A program made the position numbers and the translations under genes. A DNA stretch of 64,000 bases from Phymatolithon calcareum (taxonomy: Eukaryota > Rhodophyta > Florideophyceae > Hapalidiales). Location of the stretch: assembly GCA_977006965.1 (NCBI GenBank), contig OZ345376.1:2232001-2296000 (forward strand), given 5' to 3'. Positions 31,298 to 44,114 of the stretch are shown in pieces. Position 1 is the first letter of the stretch; the number at the start of each line of letters is the position of its first letter. The notes beneath the pieces are model-generated. The model saw nothing but the letters and a program-made list of their open reading frames with translations. It did no database searches and was not told the DNA's origin.

Positions 31298-32377
31298 TCT
31301 GAAAGATGAACTGAAGACTGTATCATAGACAAAAACGTTCACTGTGTCAGATTATAATCAGTTTTCAATTTCTCAGTGAGCAAATCTCGGGAAAATTCAA
31401 ACAGGGTAATAAGGCAGCGGGAGTGCGGGCGGGCTGGGAAGACAGCGGCCGCTGCCGCCGCGCTACGTGCCGAGAGCGCAGCAGTCTGTTAAAGCGCGCG
31501 GGACGAGGTTCATGGCGTTGACGAAGCGGACGAGATGATACTATAGTGTAAAAAGTCAGTGTCGCCTTTTGAAATTGCTATTGTCAACAGTTCTCGCTTT
31601 TTGAAGATGGCGACAAACTAAGTATCAGCCCGAATTAGAGTTCCCTTGTGTTCTAATAGTAAAGACAGTGTTCTTGGTCAGTCATAATGCTCAGTAAAGA
31701 GGATTCAAACTTCCTCAACATCGCAGTGTCGCCCATTGAAGATTTTAAACCGAATAGTTTTCTGTCACCTGGGCTTATCGGAGACAAAACGGTTTATCGC
31801 AGATAAACCGATGCATCCGCGATAAACTTTCGAATCAGACATGAATGATTATTCCACTCGCCCTCCCTCCCCGCCCCCACGCAGCCTGTCGAGGGTCTGT
31901 GTGGCCCCCCACGCGTATTTGGCCCACACAGTCTGCCTGGGGGCTGTGTGGCCCCCCACACATTTGGTAGCTATTGCACTGGCTTTTCCTTATAGCCCCA
32001 ATAGGAACATACCCGAAAAATGTAGCCCAAAGTGTGCGTGCTAAATCCCGCCGCGCCCTACCCGCTTTGCCGGTTCTAGATGCGATGGACATTGTCCACT
32101 CAGGTCGCCTAATGCGCAAACTCTTGCGCCCACGCCGCCATGCGCTTCGCGACAGAGTCCCGTCCTTCTAGAAAGCTGCTGTATGCCGCCTTTATCACCC
32201 AAGTTCCGAAAAACTCCGCTGCATTGCGTCAGAAAGAACTCCATATCACTCTTTGGAGACGCACTGGACGAGACCTGAAAGCCGCAGTCAAACTCGCTAA
32301 AGATAGGATAGAATTTAAGAAACAGAGACCCTCGAAGCGCTGCAAGCCCAATTGGGGAAGAGGAAAACTGAATGAAC
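31298..32377. other. Unassigned DNA with GC-rich and hairpin segments
   Basis: 31430-31500 is strongly GC-rich. 31791-31811 is a perfect CGGTTTATC/GATAAACCG hairpin. GTGTGGCCCCCCAC occurs twice near 31900-31966. The frame 32140-32445 is basic and helical but unrecognised. Confidence 0.35.
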
Positions 32378-35300
32378 AGGTTCGGGGCAGTGGTGTCTTC
32401 CTCTGTTCCCCGCAAACAGCGCACAGCGCTGAAGCCCTTCGCTAGCTAGTGGGTGCGCAGGTGAAATTCACCGCGAAGCCATCGGTACAAACTGCGGGGA
32501 TGCAATGACTGAATGTCGCGCCTACTGCTTCGCGACTGTACGCCTCGCAACTGGGGTGACGATGCTTATTGTGCCCTCATGGAGTGATCTGTAAGGCCAA
32601 ATTGGGAGTGTGTTTCACGGGCATGAATTCCTTGTTTTTCGCTTCGGTTGTAGTACATAATAAAGATAGTGCTTTGCTCTGAGTAAAGGTAGTTGTTTGG
32701 ATTTCGGCTGGACTGCTCGCATCGCCGCACGCTCAAGTGCACCTGTGCGGCCCTTCCACCACGCAGAATTGGATTCCTCCCAACCTTCTGGACCGCGACG
32801 GTTTCGCCGCACAAGCCGTGTCGATGACAATCGCGCTCAAGATCCCTTTTTCTTTTTTCGTGGGCCTTTCTCGAGGTCATCGGCCAGCAAAGGTCGCCGC
32901 CGGAAGACGACGTCGGACATCTACAAGCATATTCTGTCTCGTGTCTCTTGCGTTTTGTTGTCTTGTATCTCGTTCCCCCTTTTCTGCGTAGTCCTTCCCC
33001 CTCTTTCTTGTCTCTCGCCTCTCCTCGTCTATTCTCATCCATGTGGCGTCGGCTTCTTTTGAGACTGGCGCTACACTGAACTACCTCTTTGCACCAGTTG
33101 ATGCCAAGCAATTATGGAATGCATAGCCCCACCAGAGGTAGGCATGATATTATCTCATCAATTATAGGTCACCGCGTGAATCGTCGATGCTTCATCTCTG
33201 GCTAACACATGCTATGTAACAACATCACCGCATCGGTAGAGCGCCGAATTTGTATATGTGCCTGCCTCGGCGGTCGTATCATTGAAGTGCGTAATCTATT
33301 TTCCCCCGCCGGAAATGTTTGCAATGCCTGCGGTGCGGTAGAGCATCATGAAGTATCAACTGACTGCCTGATGTATCTGAATTCTTCTGAATTGTCTTGC
33401 TTCATGTGAATTTTTCTATCGAACCATGAGCAATTTCATGCACAGTCACGGAAAAGTTGTCATATCCTTGTCTATCAAGACTTTAACTACGGAACTGATT
33501 CCGTTTTCGTGATTCTGATTTATTCGAATTAATCAGTCTGATTCACCCGCAAGCTTGGCGCGCTCACTGCGCTAGCGGCACAGTGCGTGCACTTACAACG
33601 CGTTATCCTGATGAACGCAATTAATGTTGCAGTCACGCCATATTTGAAAGCAAAGCGGACAGTCTGCTCTCCACTAGACCACTCATGTTCGACAAGAACA
33701 AATGCTATCGCAACGAGAGGTACCATTTCATATTATTATCTAATGTATCTTCTTCTCGTGTCCCGTTTTGCACATTGTTGCATGCATAAGAAATGGTACT
33801 ACCAGTAGTAGCACCGGCGCAGCGAGAGTTGATTGCACTTTCTGTGTCACACAATGCCACACAGCACGTGCGGGGACACTGTCCCAATGATTCGGTTCCG
33901 CGTCTGCATGCGCGCGAAGGGAGTGAAGAGAACCGGTTCTTTCTGTTAAACGGACGTCACGTAGCGAGCGCTCCAGGTGTGCAATGAAGGTCTGGGATGA
34001 ATGCAGACTTCAGACACACCTGGCCATCTACTGCCTCACGTTTGATTTTCCGAATTGAGCTCTACATGCCTCAGTTTTGAAACCAACTGTAACTGCAATG
34101 TTTGAATGAATCTTTCGTACCGTGCATTAGCCTTTCGCTCTTGCGCAAGTGCGTTGCGGACAGTGTCGTAACAGAGAGTTTGAAAATGAGCTGAGTGTAC
34201 AATGAGCCTAGCGTAGTTTAGAGGAAAGATTTTCAAAGTAATGGCCACAAAATGTCATTCATGGCGTGTAGATTACTTTACCATTGTACTCACTACGTTC
34301 TTCAAAAACCTCTCGAGCAATTTTGTCAGCCGATACCCTTAAAATTTTGAATGAAAAATGATTGGAGGGAGCTTGCAGTCTCCTACTACTGTAGGGATAT
34401 TGATGTCCCGTTTCTGCTTGGCGCGTCGAGTACGAGGTGCAGTTCTAAAATAGCTCTTACTCGTCAGAACTGTAGTAGTACAGGACCAATGCAGCAATGC
34501 ACTTACAGCGCATTTTGGCAGTGACTAACTGTACCTGCACGAATAATTGCATGGCTCATAAAGACAAATTGCACAAATTTCTACTGCGATCTTCACATGT
34601 ACGAGGCAGTGTACGACCTGCAGGAAGGAAAAAACGCAGGGCGCAGTGTTTGAAGAATTGATGTATGACCCAGTCATTCGTTCTCCCATATCCATCATGG
34701 ATACACAGCAGTGACTTCTCATCAATGAGTTCGTCTCACACACTTCTCCATAAGGAGAAGGCTTCAAACATGGCCATTCACATCAGTAACTACTAGTCAC
34801 TACCCTGCCCTGCCCTGGTATTCTATTTTCCAGCAGTGCGGTTTCTGACCTTTGCCCATGCATTCTGATTTAGCTCCTACTGTACCTTATTCCGGAATGG
34901 CACCATCATGGTGATGAGCATCAGATGGAAAGATGGTTGCATCTCGGCAGTGGCCATGATTGAACACGCCCATCGTGCTGGTAAGTTGACAAAAAAGAAA
35001 CTTCTTTGATGGCATTCGCTTCACTGCACGACTACTGCCATCAAGATACAACTTTTTCCTCCTCCGCATTCAGAAATCAGCGGATGAAAAGATGCAGCAA
35101 CATACAATAATCACGCATCTATTTTGGACTCATTTGTGCCACCAGGCGTCCGATCCTTCTTGAAGATTCGCAACCCCTTTCATGTTGTCAGTTGACACAG
35201 TTTTAGAGTCTAGTTCAGTACTGAAGGAGCGTGCTGCTCAACATACACAAATTGTCGCAGTCAGAGCATCCCGTACTGCAATCGTACGGACATGTCGAAC

Positions 35301-35720
35301 AAGATGTCGTGCTTACTATATTCGAGGACCACGTTATAGTGTTTGAGGTGTGACCAATCACAGACCGGACTCCGTCCAAACTTCTCTCCATGATTGGGCA
35401 AATAGCATGCTGGCCAGATTGATGAATTCATCACGAAGTCATCAATCTGCAGATGGCCAAAACTCGAATTCTTGCGGCAGGTGACCTCACCATGCGCGCC
35501 CGCTGTGTGGCGCACAATGCGCATCTCTCTGAACCCGCTTACAAACATTCCTCTCAACGCACTTCAGCTTGCAGCGACGGCACGTAAAGAAAACTCCGTG
35601 ACGTTGACAACAACTGCAACCGTCATGTCTCACACTGTCGCGACAAGAGGTCGAAATTCGTAGCGCAAAAAGCCGAAACATGCATATGCTTTGAAGCACC
35701 ACTGTTGCAACCGTCGGTCC
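32378..35720. repeat. Long dispersed repeat R6, copy 1
   Basis: About 3.3 kb, collinear with 39986-43385. Anchors include CCGCGAAGCCATCGG, CCTCATGGAGTGATCTGTA, CACAATGCCACACAGCACGT, GAGGGAGCTTGCAGTCTCCT and GAACCCGCTT. On the minus strand, near 35690-35480, both copies encode a cysteine-rich segment (RHGVFFTCR(R/H)CKL(K/T)CV) that could be a zinc finger of a transposase. No known superfamily is assigned. Confidence 0.75.
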
Positions 35721-35759
35721 GTCCGTCGAGCAGTTACCAACTCAACCAATCTCGAACAC

Positions 35760-37235
35760 CATTATGCCCCCCTGTCGACATGAAGCACACCTCTTGATAG
35801 ATATTACAGCCACTGATACTATAGCATTTCAAATAATGGGTCCCCGCTCTTCTTTGCCCTCTTTCAACCAGTGCCCTCTACAAATCCCTAAAATCACGCG
35901 ACACTCAACATTTAAGTTGCACGTCATTCATGCAGTTGTTGGATATTTCAATTATATCACTGCAATCAATGACATGGCATATCCTTTTCCAAGAATGATC
36001 TACTGCACGAAGCAGTGAGGATGAAAGAAAGCAGGCACAGAATACTCTGCGCAAGATGGCTTGTAGGACACTTTCCAAGAAATCTATCGAAGCAGATAGA
36101 AGAAATGGGCAATCAAGGAGCATGGGCAGTTAGAACTCTCACAGTATCCCGAAGAAGTCTACATGGACCTCTGCAGAGGAGAACAATATATCCCGAGCCA
36201 TTGACGAGATGCTACGAAATTCTGATTAAAGCAACTGAAGTTTCAGTCCACTAGAACACTAAGAAAGGTGCCGGCTTTCTTCAAGTTGGGGCAAATAGTT
36301 TCTTCTCAATAAATACACTTAATCACGACATGGCATACCAAATGCCAGTATGCGGGCACAATACTGCTCAGCACCATGGTTTGTCCCAGGCACTCTGCAC
36401 TAAATGTCCACACTTGCCGAGCATAGCATTGCACTTTAGTGCTAGCGCCATGTTTCTTTTCCACCACGGGCATATGCACGCCTGTGTAAACGCACGACCT
36501 GCGCGCGGCAGTATAGCATTTTCAAGCTAGTACACTGTATACGCCACTTAAACCGCCGCAAACAAGTGCCAATCCAGACGACTGAGCTTCGTTTTCTGCG
36601 CTGGTGGTGAATATGGCGTCGCAGAACGATGGCGCTCATGGGAAGCGTGGCATAGTTGTACGGTGTCGATCTGTTCGGTGCGGACGACCAGAATGGCACG
36701 CAGGATCACCAGACAAACACGACGCGTGGGAGCCGCTGATTCGTCATTTTTCGGCGGACGTTAAAATCTGTCGGGAACGAGATATTTCCTGCCGCCGCCA
36801 ATTCCCTTCGTCGCACCCCGTTGCCGAGTTGGCCATTACGCGAGCAACGACTTGCCGTCACGCTGCCGCGGCAGGACTTACGTCTCCCGACGCTGCCGAC
36901 AAGCATGTCCGTCGGGCGAAATGCCCCGCGCTGGCACGAGGGAATAGAGATGTCATCAGCGTGATGCCGGAAGCGACCATGAGCGCAGGGAGGAAACCAG
37001 TGGAAGTAAGGGGAGGACTCGGTACCGCTTCGTGCACAACGAGAGTACTAGTGCGATGCCATGCGTGTGACGTCCTAGCTTGCACTAAGTTTCGATCTGG
37101 GGCTTCAGTCATTGGAAGCTCATTCTCGTTCTCCATATTCCAATGTTCCTTCTCGCCAATCGCCAGACGGAGGGTGACGGTGCATAAAATGGACGATTAT
37201 AGTTTGTACAGCGTTCAAGTTGGCTGTGCTAGATG
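35760..37235 (+). repeat. Dispersed repeat R2, copy 2, split by R3
   Basis: Collinear with 8060-9470. It contains an inserted R3 copy at 35982-36326. Confidence 0.75.
35971..36337 (+). mobile_element. R3 insertion with 11-bp target duplication
   Basis: GACATGGCATA flanks a 345-bp insertion (35982-36326). R2 copy 1 shows the uninterrupted site (GACAAGGCATA, near 8475). The insert ends AATAAATACACTTAATCAC without a long A-tail. Confidence 0.88.
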
Positions 37236-37436
37236 AATGAAGGTTTCTTGGCTAATGTTAAAGAGAGCTCTGAAAACTGGAGCATAACAATGAGCTGCTC
37301 GAGTAGTACTGTAAGTTCAAAATACGAGCGAAATATCCAAGTTAGTTGCGTCTTTCCCCCACGCCAAGGGGCCCCAGGTACAGTACTTTAGTACGTTAAA
37401 ACCCATAACCATGACGTGTACGTCCGTCCATATGGT

Positions 37437-37549
37437 AAAGTATTCACGTACCACTCGTATCTGTTAAGGTCTACTAGAGCCGTAACGATGCGGAGTTGTT
37501 CCATCAGCTTCGAGAAATCCCGCAGTAAAAGAAAGAAAGAAAGTATTCA
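37437..37549 (+). mobile_element. LINE L-I 3' end, 93 bp, with target duplication
   Basis: AAAGTATTCA on both sides (37437-37446 and 37540-37549) brackets a strongly 5'-truncated L-I copy ending in an (AAAG)n tail. The right duplicate merges into the tail, so the true duplication may be 8-10 bp. Confidence 0.85.
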
Positions 37550-38204
37550 AGATAGTTTTTAGCTGGGAACACTCCCCTCTTCAAGGACCATCTATACCAA
37601 TAACGTGACAGGTGACTGGAAAATCTGTTACTTTTTTCTGAATGCCGACTGCACGTTCGTTTCTTCCTACCCTTACAGCTAACATTAAAGTCCTTACAAG
37701 TATCTTTGCTTGTTTTTAGCCTCTTAATTTGTATGCTCTAGATTCGCCAGACAACAACTTTCCAAGAGGTATCCTTTCCCCCGTCCAACAGTGTCATCTT
37801 TCGAAGCAGTCGCCGGGTGCCTCGTCAGAATTCAAGCCATACCTGCAGATAATGGCAGAGATTAGAAATGCTTTAGCTACAGGTGTCGCGCGCGAGGCAG
37901 AACTCAACTGGGCTTGCCTGGAACTTTGTCGAATGGTCGTGTTCTGTGAATGGCGCTTCTAAACATACTGCATGTATGTCCTGACTAGCGAAGACACAAG
38001 ACTGAAAGTTATCTGTGTCAACGCTACAGTTGCATGATGCAGCTGGTGATATTGGAGTTGTGTTTTCTAGTCGCTCCTTCTTTTTGGTGCAATAGCGTTT
38101 CAGAAAACGAAAATACATCCCCTCCGTCCATGTAGATCAAATTCGAACTGATGGCCTTAGAGAGCATCGAGGTTAATTTTTCATCAATTTCCAACATGCT
38201 ATCG

Positions 38205-38958
38205 ATAGTGCACAAAGCATTGGAAAAAATAATTGCTATTGTAATTATTTAAATTATTGTTCCAATAATTTATTCCTGAGTCGCGCATATTTATTGTATT
38301 TATTGAGATCTTCGTGGTTACGACAATTATTTTATTTATTTGAAAGCATTATTTACTCGAGAACGCTCGACTAAGTCTACGTTTCTGGGGGAGAATGACA
38401 GCATTTTGGCCCGACGATTATATTGTTTATTTGGGCCCGATGGTATTCTTGAACAGTAAAGTGACATGTTTGTCATCGATAGCACATGACGTGTCGGCTG
38501 CGGACTCCTCATTTAGGATTATGAAAACCATGGCAATCAACACAGTACAACGGGAACTGCGTACCAGGCGAGCACCGTTTGGTAGCACCCAAGATGCCGC
38601 GAGTTTTCGGTAAGCATGTTCGCGATGAGTTTTTCACGTCGAATATGTGCGAGAGGTTTTTCTCTATCGCTGGTTACGCGTTGGATGACAGAAGAAGAAG
38701 CGTTATTCCTGCAAATTTCGAGAAGCAGATGTTCCTTCATGCTAACTCGGATGTGTGGGGAATCGAAGACGTCAATGCTATCGCGACAGAAAGCAGCTAG
38801 ATGGATCCAATAATTGGGAATAACCAGTTATTTATTCCTCACTGAACTTAAATACAATAATTTATTCCTTCTGCGCTCAACAGTCTTGATATTTATTCTC
38901 GACACTGCGCGAGAAAAGAATAAAAATAAATAAATAATTCCAATGCTCTGATAGTGCA
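38205..38958 (+). mobile_element. Short hAT transposon with 8-bp target duplication (element 38213-38950)
   Basis: Begins CAAAGCATTGGAA and ends with the complement of CAGAGCATTGGAA. It is flanked by a perfect 8-bp ATAGTGCA on each side, the standard hAT arrangement. At 738 bp it is far too short for a whole transposase gene, so it is an internally deleted, non-autonomous copy. Confidence 0.93.
38616..38800 (+). pseudogene. hAT transposase C-terminal dimerisation domain
   Basis: The frame that includes 38640-38800 encodes CERFFSIAGYALDDRRRSVI then EKQMFLHANSDVW. This is the hallmark hAT dimerisation block (S/CERxFS.AG......R..L.P...E...FL..N...W), ending in a stop. The N-terminal and catalytic parts are absent. 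Confidence 0.88.
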
Positions 38959-39985
38959 AGGTCTCAGCGCATGAAAGCAAAGCAATTTTCTGTCGGACTA
39001 CTTTACAACTTGGGCGCAACAATACAACAGCCTGAACCACTTTGATTTGAGTACAGCAGCATCTTGGGGCTCTGCATTATACTGTTCCACCTGTCTTTCG
39101 GGTTTTCAACTAACATCAAGGAGGCCTCTTTCATGTCCCCAGGACTTCATCCTTTTTTCTGTGTCTTTCCGTCCGCCCCATATCAACCCGTTCTGCGGTA
39201 CACCACGGCAAAAAGGGATTCGTGCCACGGGCCCAAGGGACAGTCTCTCGTGCCGTGTTGATACAATATTTGAGGCATGTGATAGATTCTTCGACTGTCA
39301 CATCCCACGCGAGCATGGTTGTGCATTCAATTCGGTCGCTCAACAGCGTAGCTAGACCTCTGCATAAGAGAGTAGAGGCTTCTTTCATTACAAACACATC
39401 TGCTGACTCATGGAGAAGCCCAAGTTTGCTCAATGTCTTCCAAATCACAAGGTTCGGAGCGCAAAATTTGTTTAGATCCACGCTCTGAGCTCTGAAGGAA
39501 TCTCTAGATCAACCTTATCAGTGTCAAGTACCAGGATGAATCTACAGACACTTCCCATTCTGTGATGCCGGCAGCGGTTGACAACGGCCCATGTCGACAG
39601 TAGCGCGTTAGACGACTTCCGGGTCCACTTTGCTCAACAGGTAGTTGGAGCACGCTCTCATTCCACTTGTCCGTGATCAAGCGGGACAATTATGCAATTT
39701 TATGTCCTCTCTGCACTGGACTGCACCGGGCGATCACTTTGTTTGTTCTCGCGTATAGACCGCTGAGCGAGAGTGTTGTCGAATGTATTTAGAAACACAA
39801 GAAGTCATCATCCTTCCACTTCTCGCCAGTCGCACTTACGGGAAACAGTATTCATTATCAGAACTCCTTAGTTGCTCAAAAGCAAAAGCCAGATACTTAC
39901 CCTCTTTCTGAGAGGCCGAAAACTTCGGCTTTTCGGCTTTTAGGATACCCGAAGTCTAGCTACTGTCATATAGTAGAATCCTATT

Positions 39986-42900
39986 TGCACAGGTTCAGGA
40001 CTGTGATGTCTTCCTCTGCTCCACGAAAACAGCGCAAAGCGATGAATCGCTAGCTAGAGGGTGCGCTGGTGAGATCCGCCGCGAAGCCATCGGCACACAC
40101 TGCAGAGATTCAATGACTGAATATCGCATCCGCTGCTTTTTCAGTTGACTGTACAGAAGCGGTGATTGCGTGTTTCTTTCGCGACTGAACGCCTCGCAAT
40201 TGGCATCATCATGATCATCATGATCCTTAATGTGCTCTCATGGAGTGATCTGTATGGCCCAATGAGGAGAGTGTCTCGCGTGAATGCATTCGTTGTTTTG
40301 CGCTTCCGTTGTAGTATATATGATAGTTAGTTCCTTCCTCTGAAGTAAGGAATGTGAAAGTTCTTCGGATTTCGGCTCGACTGTTCGAATCGCCGCACGC
40401 TCCAGTTCGCCCGCTCGTCCCTTCGGCCACGCGTAATTAGAGTTCTCCAACCCTTCTGGACTACAACCGTTTCGCCGCACAAGCCAGTTCAGTGACAACC
40501 GCGCTCAAGTTCCTTTTTCTCTTCTTGCGTACCTATCTCGAGGTCGACGGCCCATCCAAGGTCGCCGCCGGAAGACGACGTCGACATCTGCACGCTTAAT
40601 CTGTCTCGTGTCTTTTCGGGGTTTTGTTGGCTTGTCTTTCGTTCCCCCTTTTCTGTCTAGTCTCTCACCGCCTTTTTTCTCTCACCTCTCCTAGTCTATT
40701 CTCATCCGTGTGCTGCCGGCTTCTTTTCAGACTGGCGCTACACTGAACTATCAGCTTGCAGTTGTCATATCCTTATTTGGGTTACACAACATATTTCGAT
40801 TTAGTGAATCTGATTTCTTCGAATAAATCAGTCTGATTCAACCCGTGCTTGTCGCGCTCACTGTGCTAGCGGCACTGTGCGTGCACTTACATCTAGTCAT
40901 CTTAACGCACGCAATTAATATTGCGGTCACGGCATATTTGAAAGCGAAGCGGACAGTCTGCTCCCCAGTACACCACTCATGTTCGATAATAACAAATGCT
41001 ATCGCAACAAGAGGTACAATTTCATATTTTAATAAATATCTAATGTATCTCCTTCTCGCGTCCCGTTTTGTACATCGTTGCATGCATAAGAAATGGTGTA
41101 CCATATAGTAGCACTGGCGCAGCGAGAGTTGATTGCACTTTCTGTGTCACACAATGCCACACAGCACGTGCGGGGACACTGTCCCAATGATTCGGTTCCG
41201 CATTTGAATGCGAGCTAAGGGAGTGAAGAGAACCGGTTCTTTCCGTGAAACGGACGTCACGTAGTGAGCGCTGCAGGTGTGAAATGAAGGTCTGGGATGA
41301 ATGCAGAATTCAGGCACACCTGGCCATCTACTGCCTCACGTTTGATTTTTCCGAATTGGGCTCCACATGCCCTAGTTTTGAAACCAACTGTAACTGAAAT
41401 GTTTGAATGAGTGTTTCGTACTGGGCATCAGCCTTTCGGACAGTGTCGTTACAGAGAGTTTGAAAATGAGCTGAGTGTACAACGAGCCTGGTGTAGTAGA
41501 GGAAAGATTTGCAAAATGATGGCCACATAATATCATTCATAGCGTCGTGATTACTTTTGCATTGTACTTACTGTGTTCTTCAAAAACCTGTCGAACAATT
41601 TTATCAGTAGATACCTTTTTTGAATTCGCTCAGTATGAACGACAGCGAATGCACCTGATGAGCATGGCTATCCTTTCTCGTATCTTTTCATTCCATCTCG
41701 GAGTTTACGCATTCGATAATTGTGACGAAGGAGAAACGGGAACGAATGCACTTTCAGTGCTTCAGAAGGTTAATCGACTTCACCGCCGGATGTATTCAAA
41801 TCTTTCCGTACTATTTTTATTGCTTTTTTTAAAGCCCCACAGTCATACGAATATAAGGGCAAGGCTTCCTCAAGTGCTACCCTCACTAGGGCGGCTCTAC
41901 TCTTATTTCTGGTATTCTATCTGAGCCCCTAGCATGTACTCGGTTGTTCTATTGTAATTATGACAATAGCTATTATTGTTAGTGTGTACAACGACTGCAT
42001 TGGGAGTCCATTGCAACTAACTTTTAATGCAAAATAATTGGAGGGAGCTTGCAGTCTCCTACTACTGTAGCGATACTGAAGTCCCGTTTCCACTTACCCC
42101 GTCGAGTGCGAGGTACTAATATAGCTCCTACTCGTCAGTATTATTGTAGTAGTACTGGACCTATGCAGCAACGCATCTACAGCGCATTTTAGAAGTGACT
42201 TAGTATACCTGCACGTATAATTGTATGTCTCATTGAGACAATTCGCACGAATATCTACTGCAATCTTCCCATGCAGGAGAAAGCGTATGGCGTTCAGCAA
42301 TGCAAAAACGCAGTGTGCAGTGTTTGCCGAAGTGATATATCATCCAGTCATTCGTTCTCCCATATCTATACACAGCAGTACCTTCTCATCAATGAGTTCG
42401 TCTCACACACTTCGTCATGAGGCCAAAGCTTCAAACAAAGCTATTCACATCAGTACCTATGTGTCATTGTGCTACCCTTCTCTGGCATTCTCTTTGCCAG
42501 CAGTGCGGTTCCATTTCGGAGCTCGGCCCATGCATCCTAATTTAGCTCCTACTGCACTTTATTCCGAAATAGCACCAGGGTGAAAATCAGACGCCAAGAT
42601 CGCTGCATCTCTCCAGTGGTTGTGATTGAAGACGCCCACCGCGCCGGTAAGTTGACCAAAAAGCAACTTTCATTGATTACAGTTACTACACTGCACGACT
42701 TCAGCCACAAAGATGTTGCTTTTCGCTCCGCAACAGGCAGTTGTCATGTATCAATTTAGGACTCAATTGTGCCGCCGGGCATCCGATCCTTCTTGAAGAT
42801 TCACGACGCCTTTCATGTTGTCATACGACAAAGTTTTAGTGTCTAGTTCCGTACTGCAGCGAACGTGCTTCTCAGCATAGACAATTGTCGCAGTCACAGT

Positions 42901-43385
42901 CAATACATCCCGTCCTGTATCAGTACACAACAGCACTTTCGTCGTCGACATGTCGAACAAGATGTCGTACTCACAACATCCTGTTCTCACATGTTGCGAG
43001 CACAATTTTAGTGTTTGAGGTGTGACCAATCACAGACCAGATTCCGCTCATACTTCTCTCCATGATTGGTCAAACAACATGACTATTTCGTTCGTTTAAA
43101 CCCACGATGAATTCATCATGAATCCGACACTCGAATTCTTGCGACATGTGACCTCACCATGCGCTTGCTTCGCTGCGCACAATGCGCATCTCTCTGAACC
43201 CGCTTGCAAAATTCCTCTTAACGCACGTCAACTTGCAGTGACGGCACGTAAAGAAGACTCCGTGACGACGACACCAACTGTCACACCTCCCGCTATCGCA
43301 ACAAGACGTCGAAACTCGTCGCACAAAAGCATAAACATATGTTTTCCAACCCCACTGTCGCAATCGTCCTTCCGTCCGACAGCAA
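39986..43385. repeat. Long dispersed repeat R6, copy 2
   Basis: Collinear with 32378-35720. It carries a short minus-strand L-D 3' end at about 41815-41895 (TTTAAAGCCCCACAG...GGGCAAGGCTTCCTC) that copy 1 lacks. Confidence 0.75.
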
Positions 43386-44114
43386 ACACACCAGAAATCA
43401 ACACGTCCAGCATATACGGAGAGGGCGGCACGAAGCAGCACGGTAGGTGCCACTGCATGTCGACAATGGAATTGAAACGAGACGAGTGAGCAGAGCAGAT
43501 GCTGTCGAAGATGTTCGTTATTTAGCCAGACCAAGCTGAACCCATGTACCGCTCTCCAGGGAACACGTGTGCTCGACGTAGAAGGCACAGTCGCGTGAGC
43601 GGTACCTGCCGCGGGCGAAGCGAGCGGACGGAGGGTGGTGTACAGTACAAAGGCACGTGCGGCGCGGCGAGCGCTGCATTGGACGATCGGTTACAGTGCG
43701 GAGGGAAGCGAGAGCGGATCTTCCGCGAAAGGGCAGAGCGTTTGAAATGAGCCGTCCCACGCTGCAGAGCACTGACCAAATGCGGCCTTCCTCACTCGTA
43801 CAACAGTTTGCCACGCGTGCGCTGCAAATTTAAGCGGTTGCCGCTTCTGACGTTCAATTTCACTTACGCTGTCGTGTCGTTATCGGCCTTTCTCGACCTC
43901 GGTGTTCGGGCAGTTGCAAGGTTTGTGCCGGCAGTCTGCCCCGTGAAACGGTCGTGTGCGGCCGCCTTGCGACACGACGCTGTGCAGAGGATGTCTGCGA
44001 AGTGCGCGGGCACGAGGAGGTGGAAGGGAGGTGAAGGAATGCGGGAAAGACTGGGCAGGGTTCATGGGCCGTGCTGAGAACAGTAAGGCAGTATATGTAA
44101 GGATTCTACTCTCA
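43386..44114. other. GC-rich unassigned stretch
   Basis: 43540-44080 is GC-rich with open frames on both strands (43544-43750 plus, 43522-43814 minus, 43956-44198 plus). They overlap and lack motifs, so open frames are expected from composition alone. Confidence 0.3.

Larger units (their letters stand above)
37873..39690 (-). pseudogene. Decayed minus-strand frames split by a hAT element
   Basis: Open minus-strand stretches lie on both sides of the hAT insertion: 39690-39504, 39481-39131 and 39040-38959, then 38204-37873. They are out of frame with each other and unrecognised. The hAT at 38213-38950 clearly landed within this sequence. Origin (host gene or transposon) is undetermined. Confidence 0.3.
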
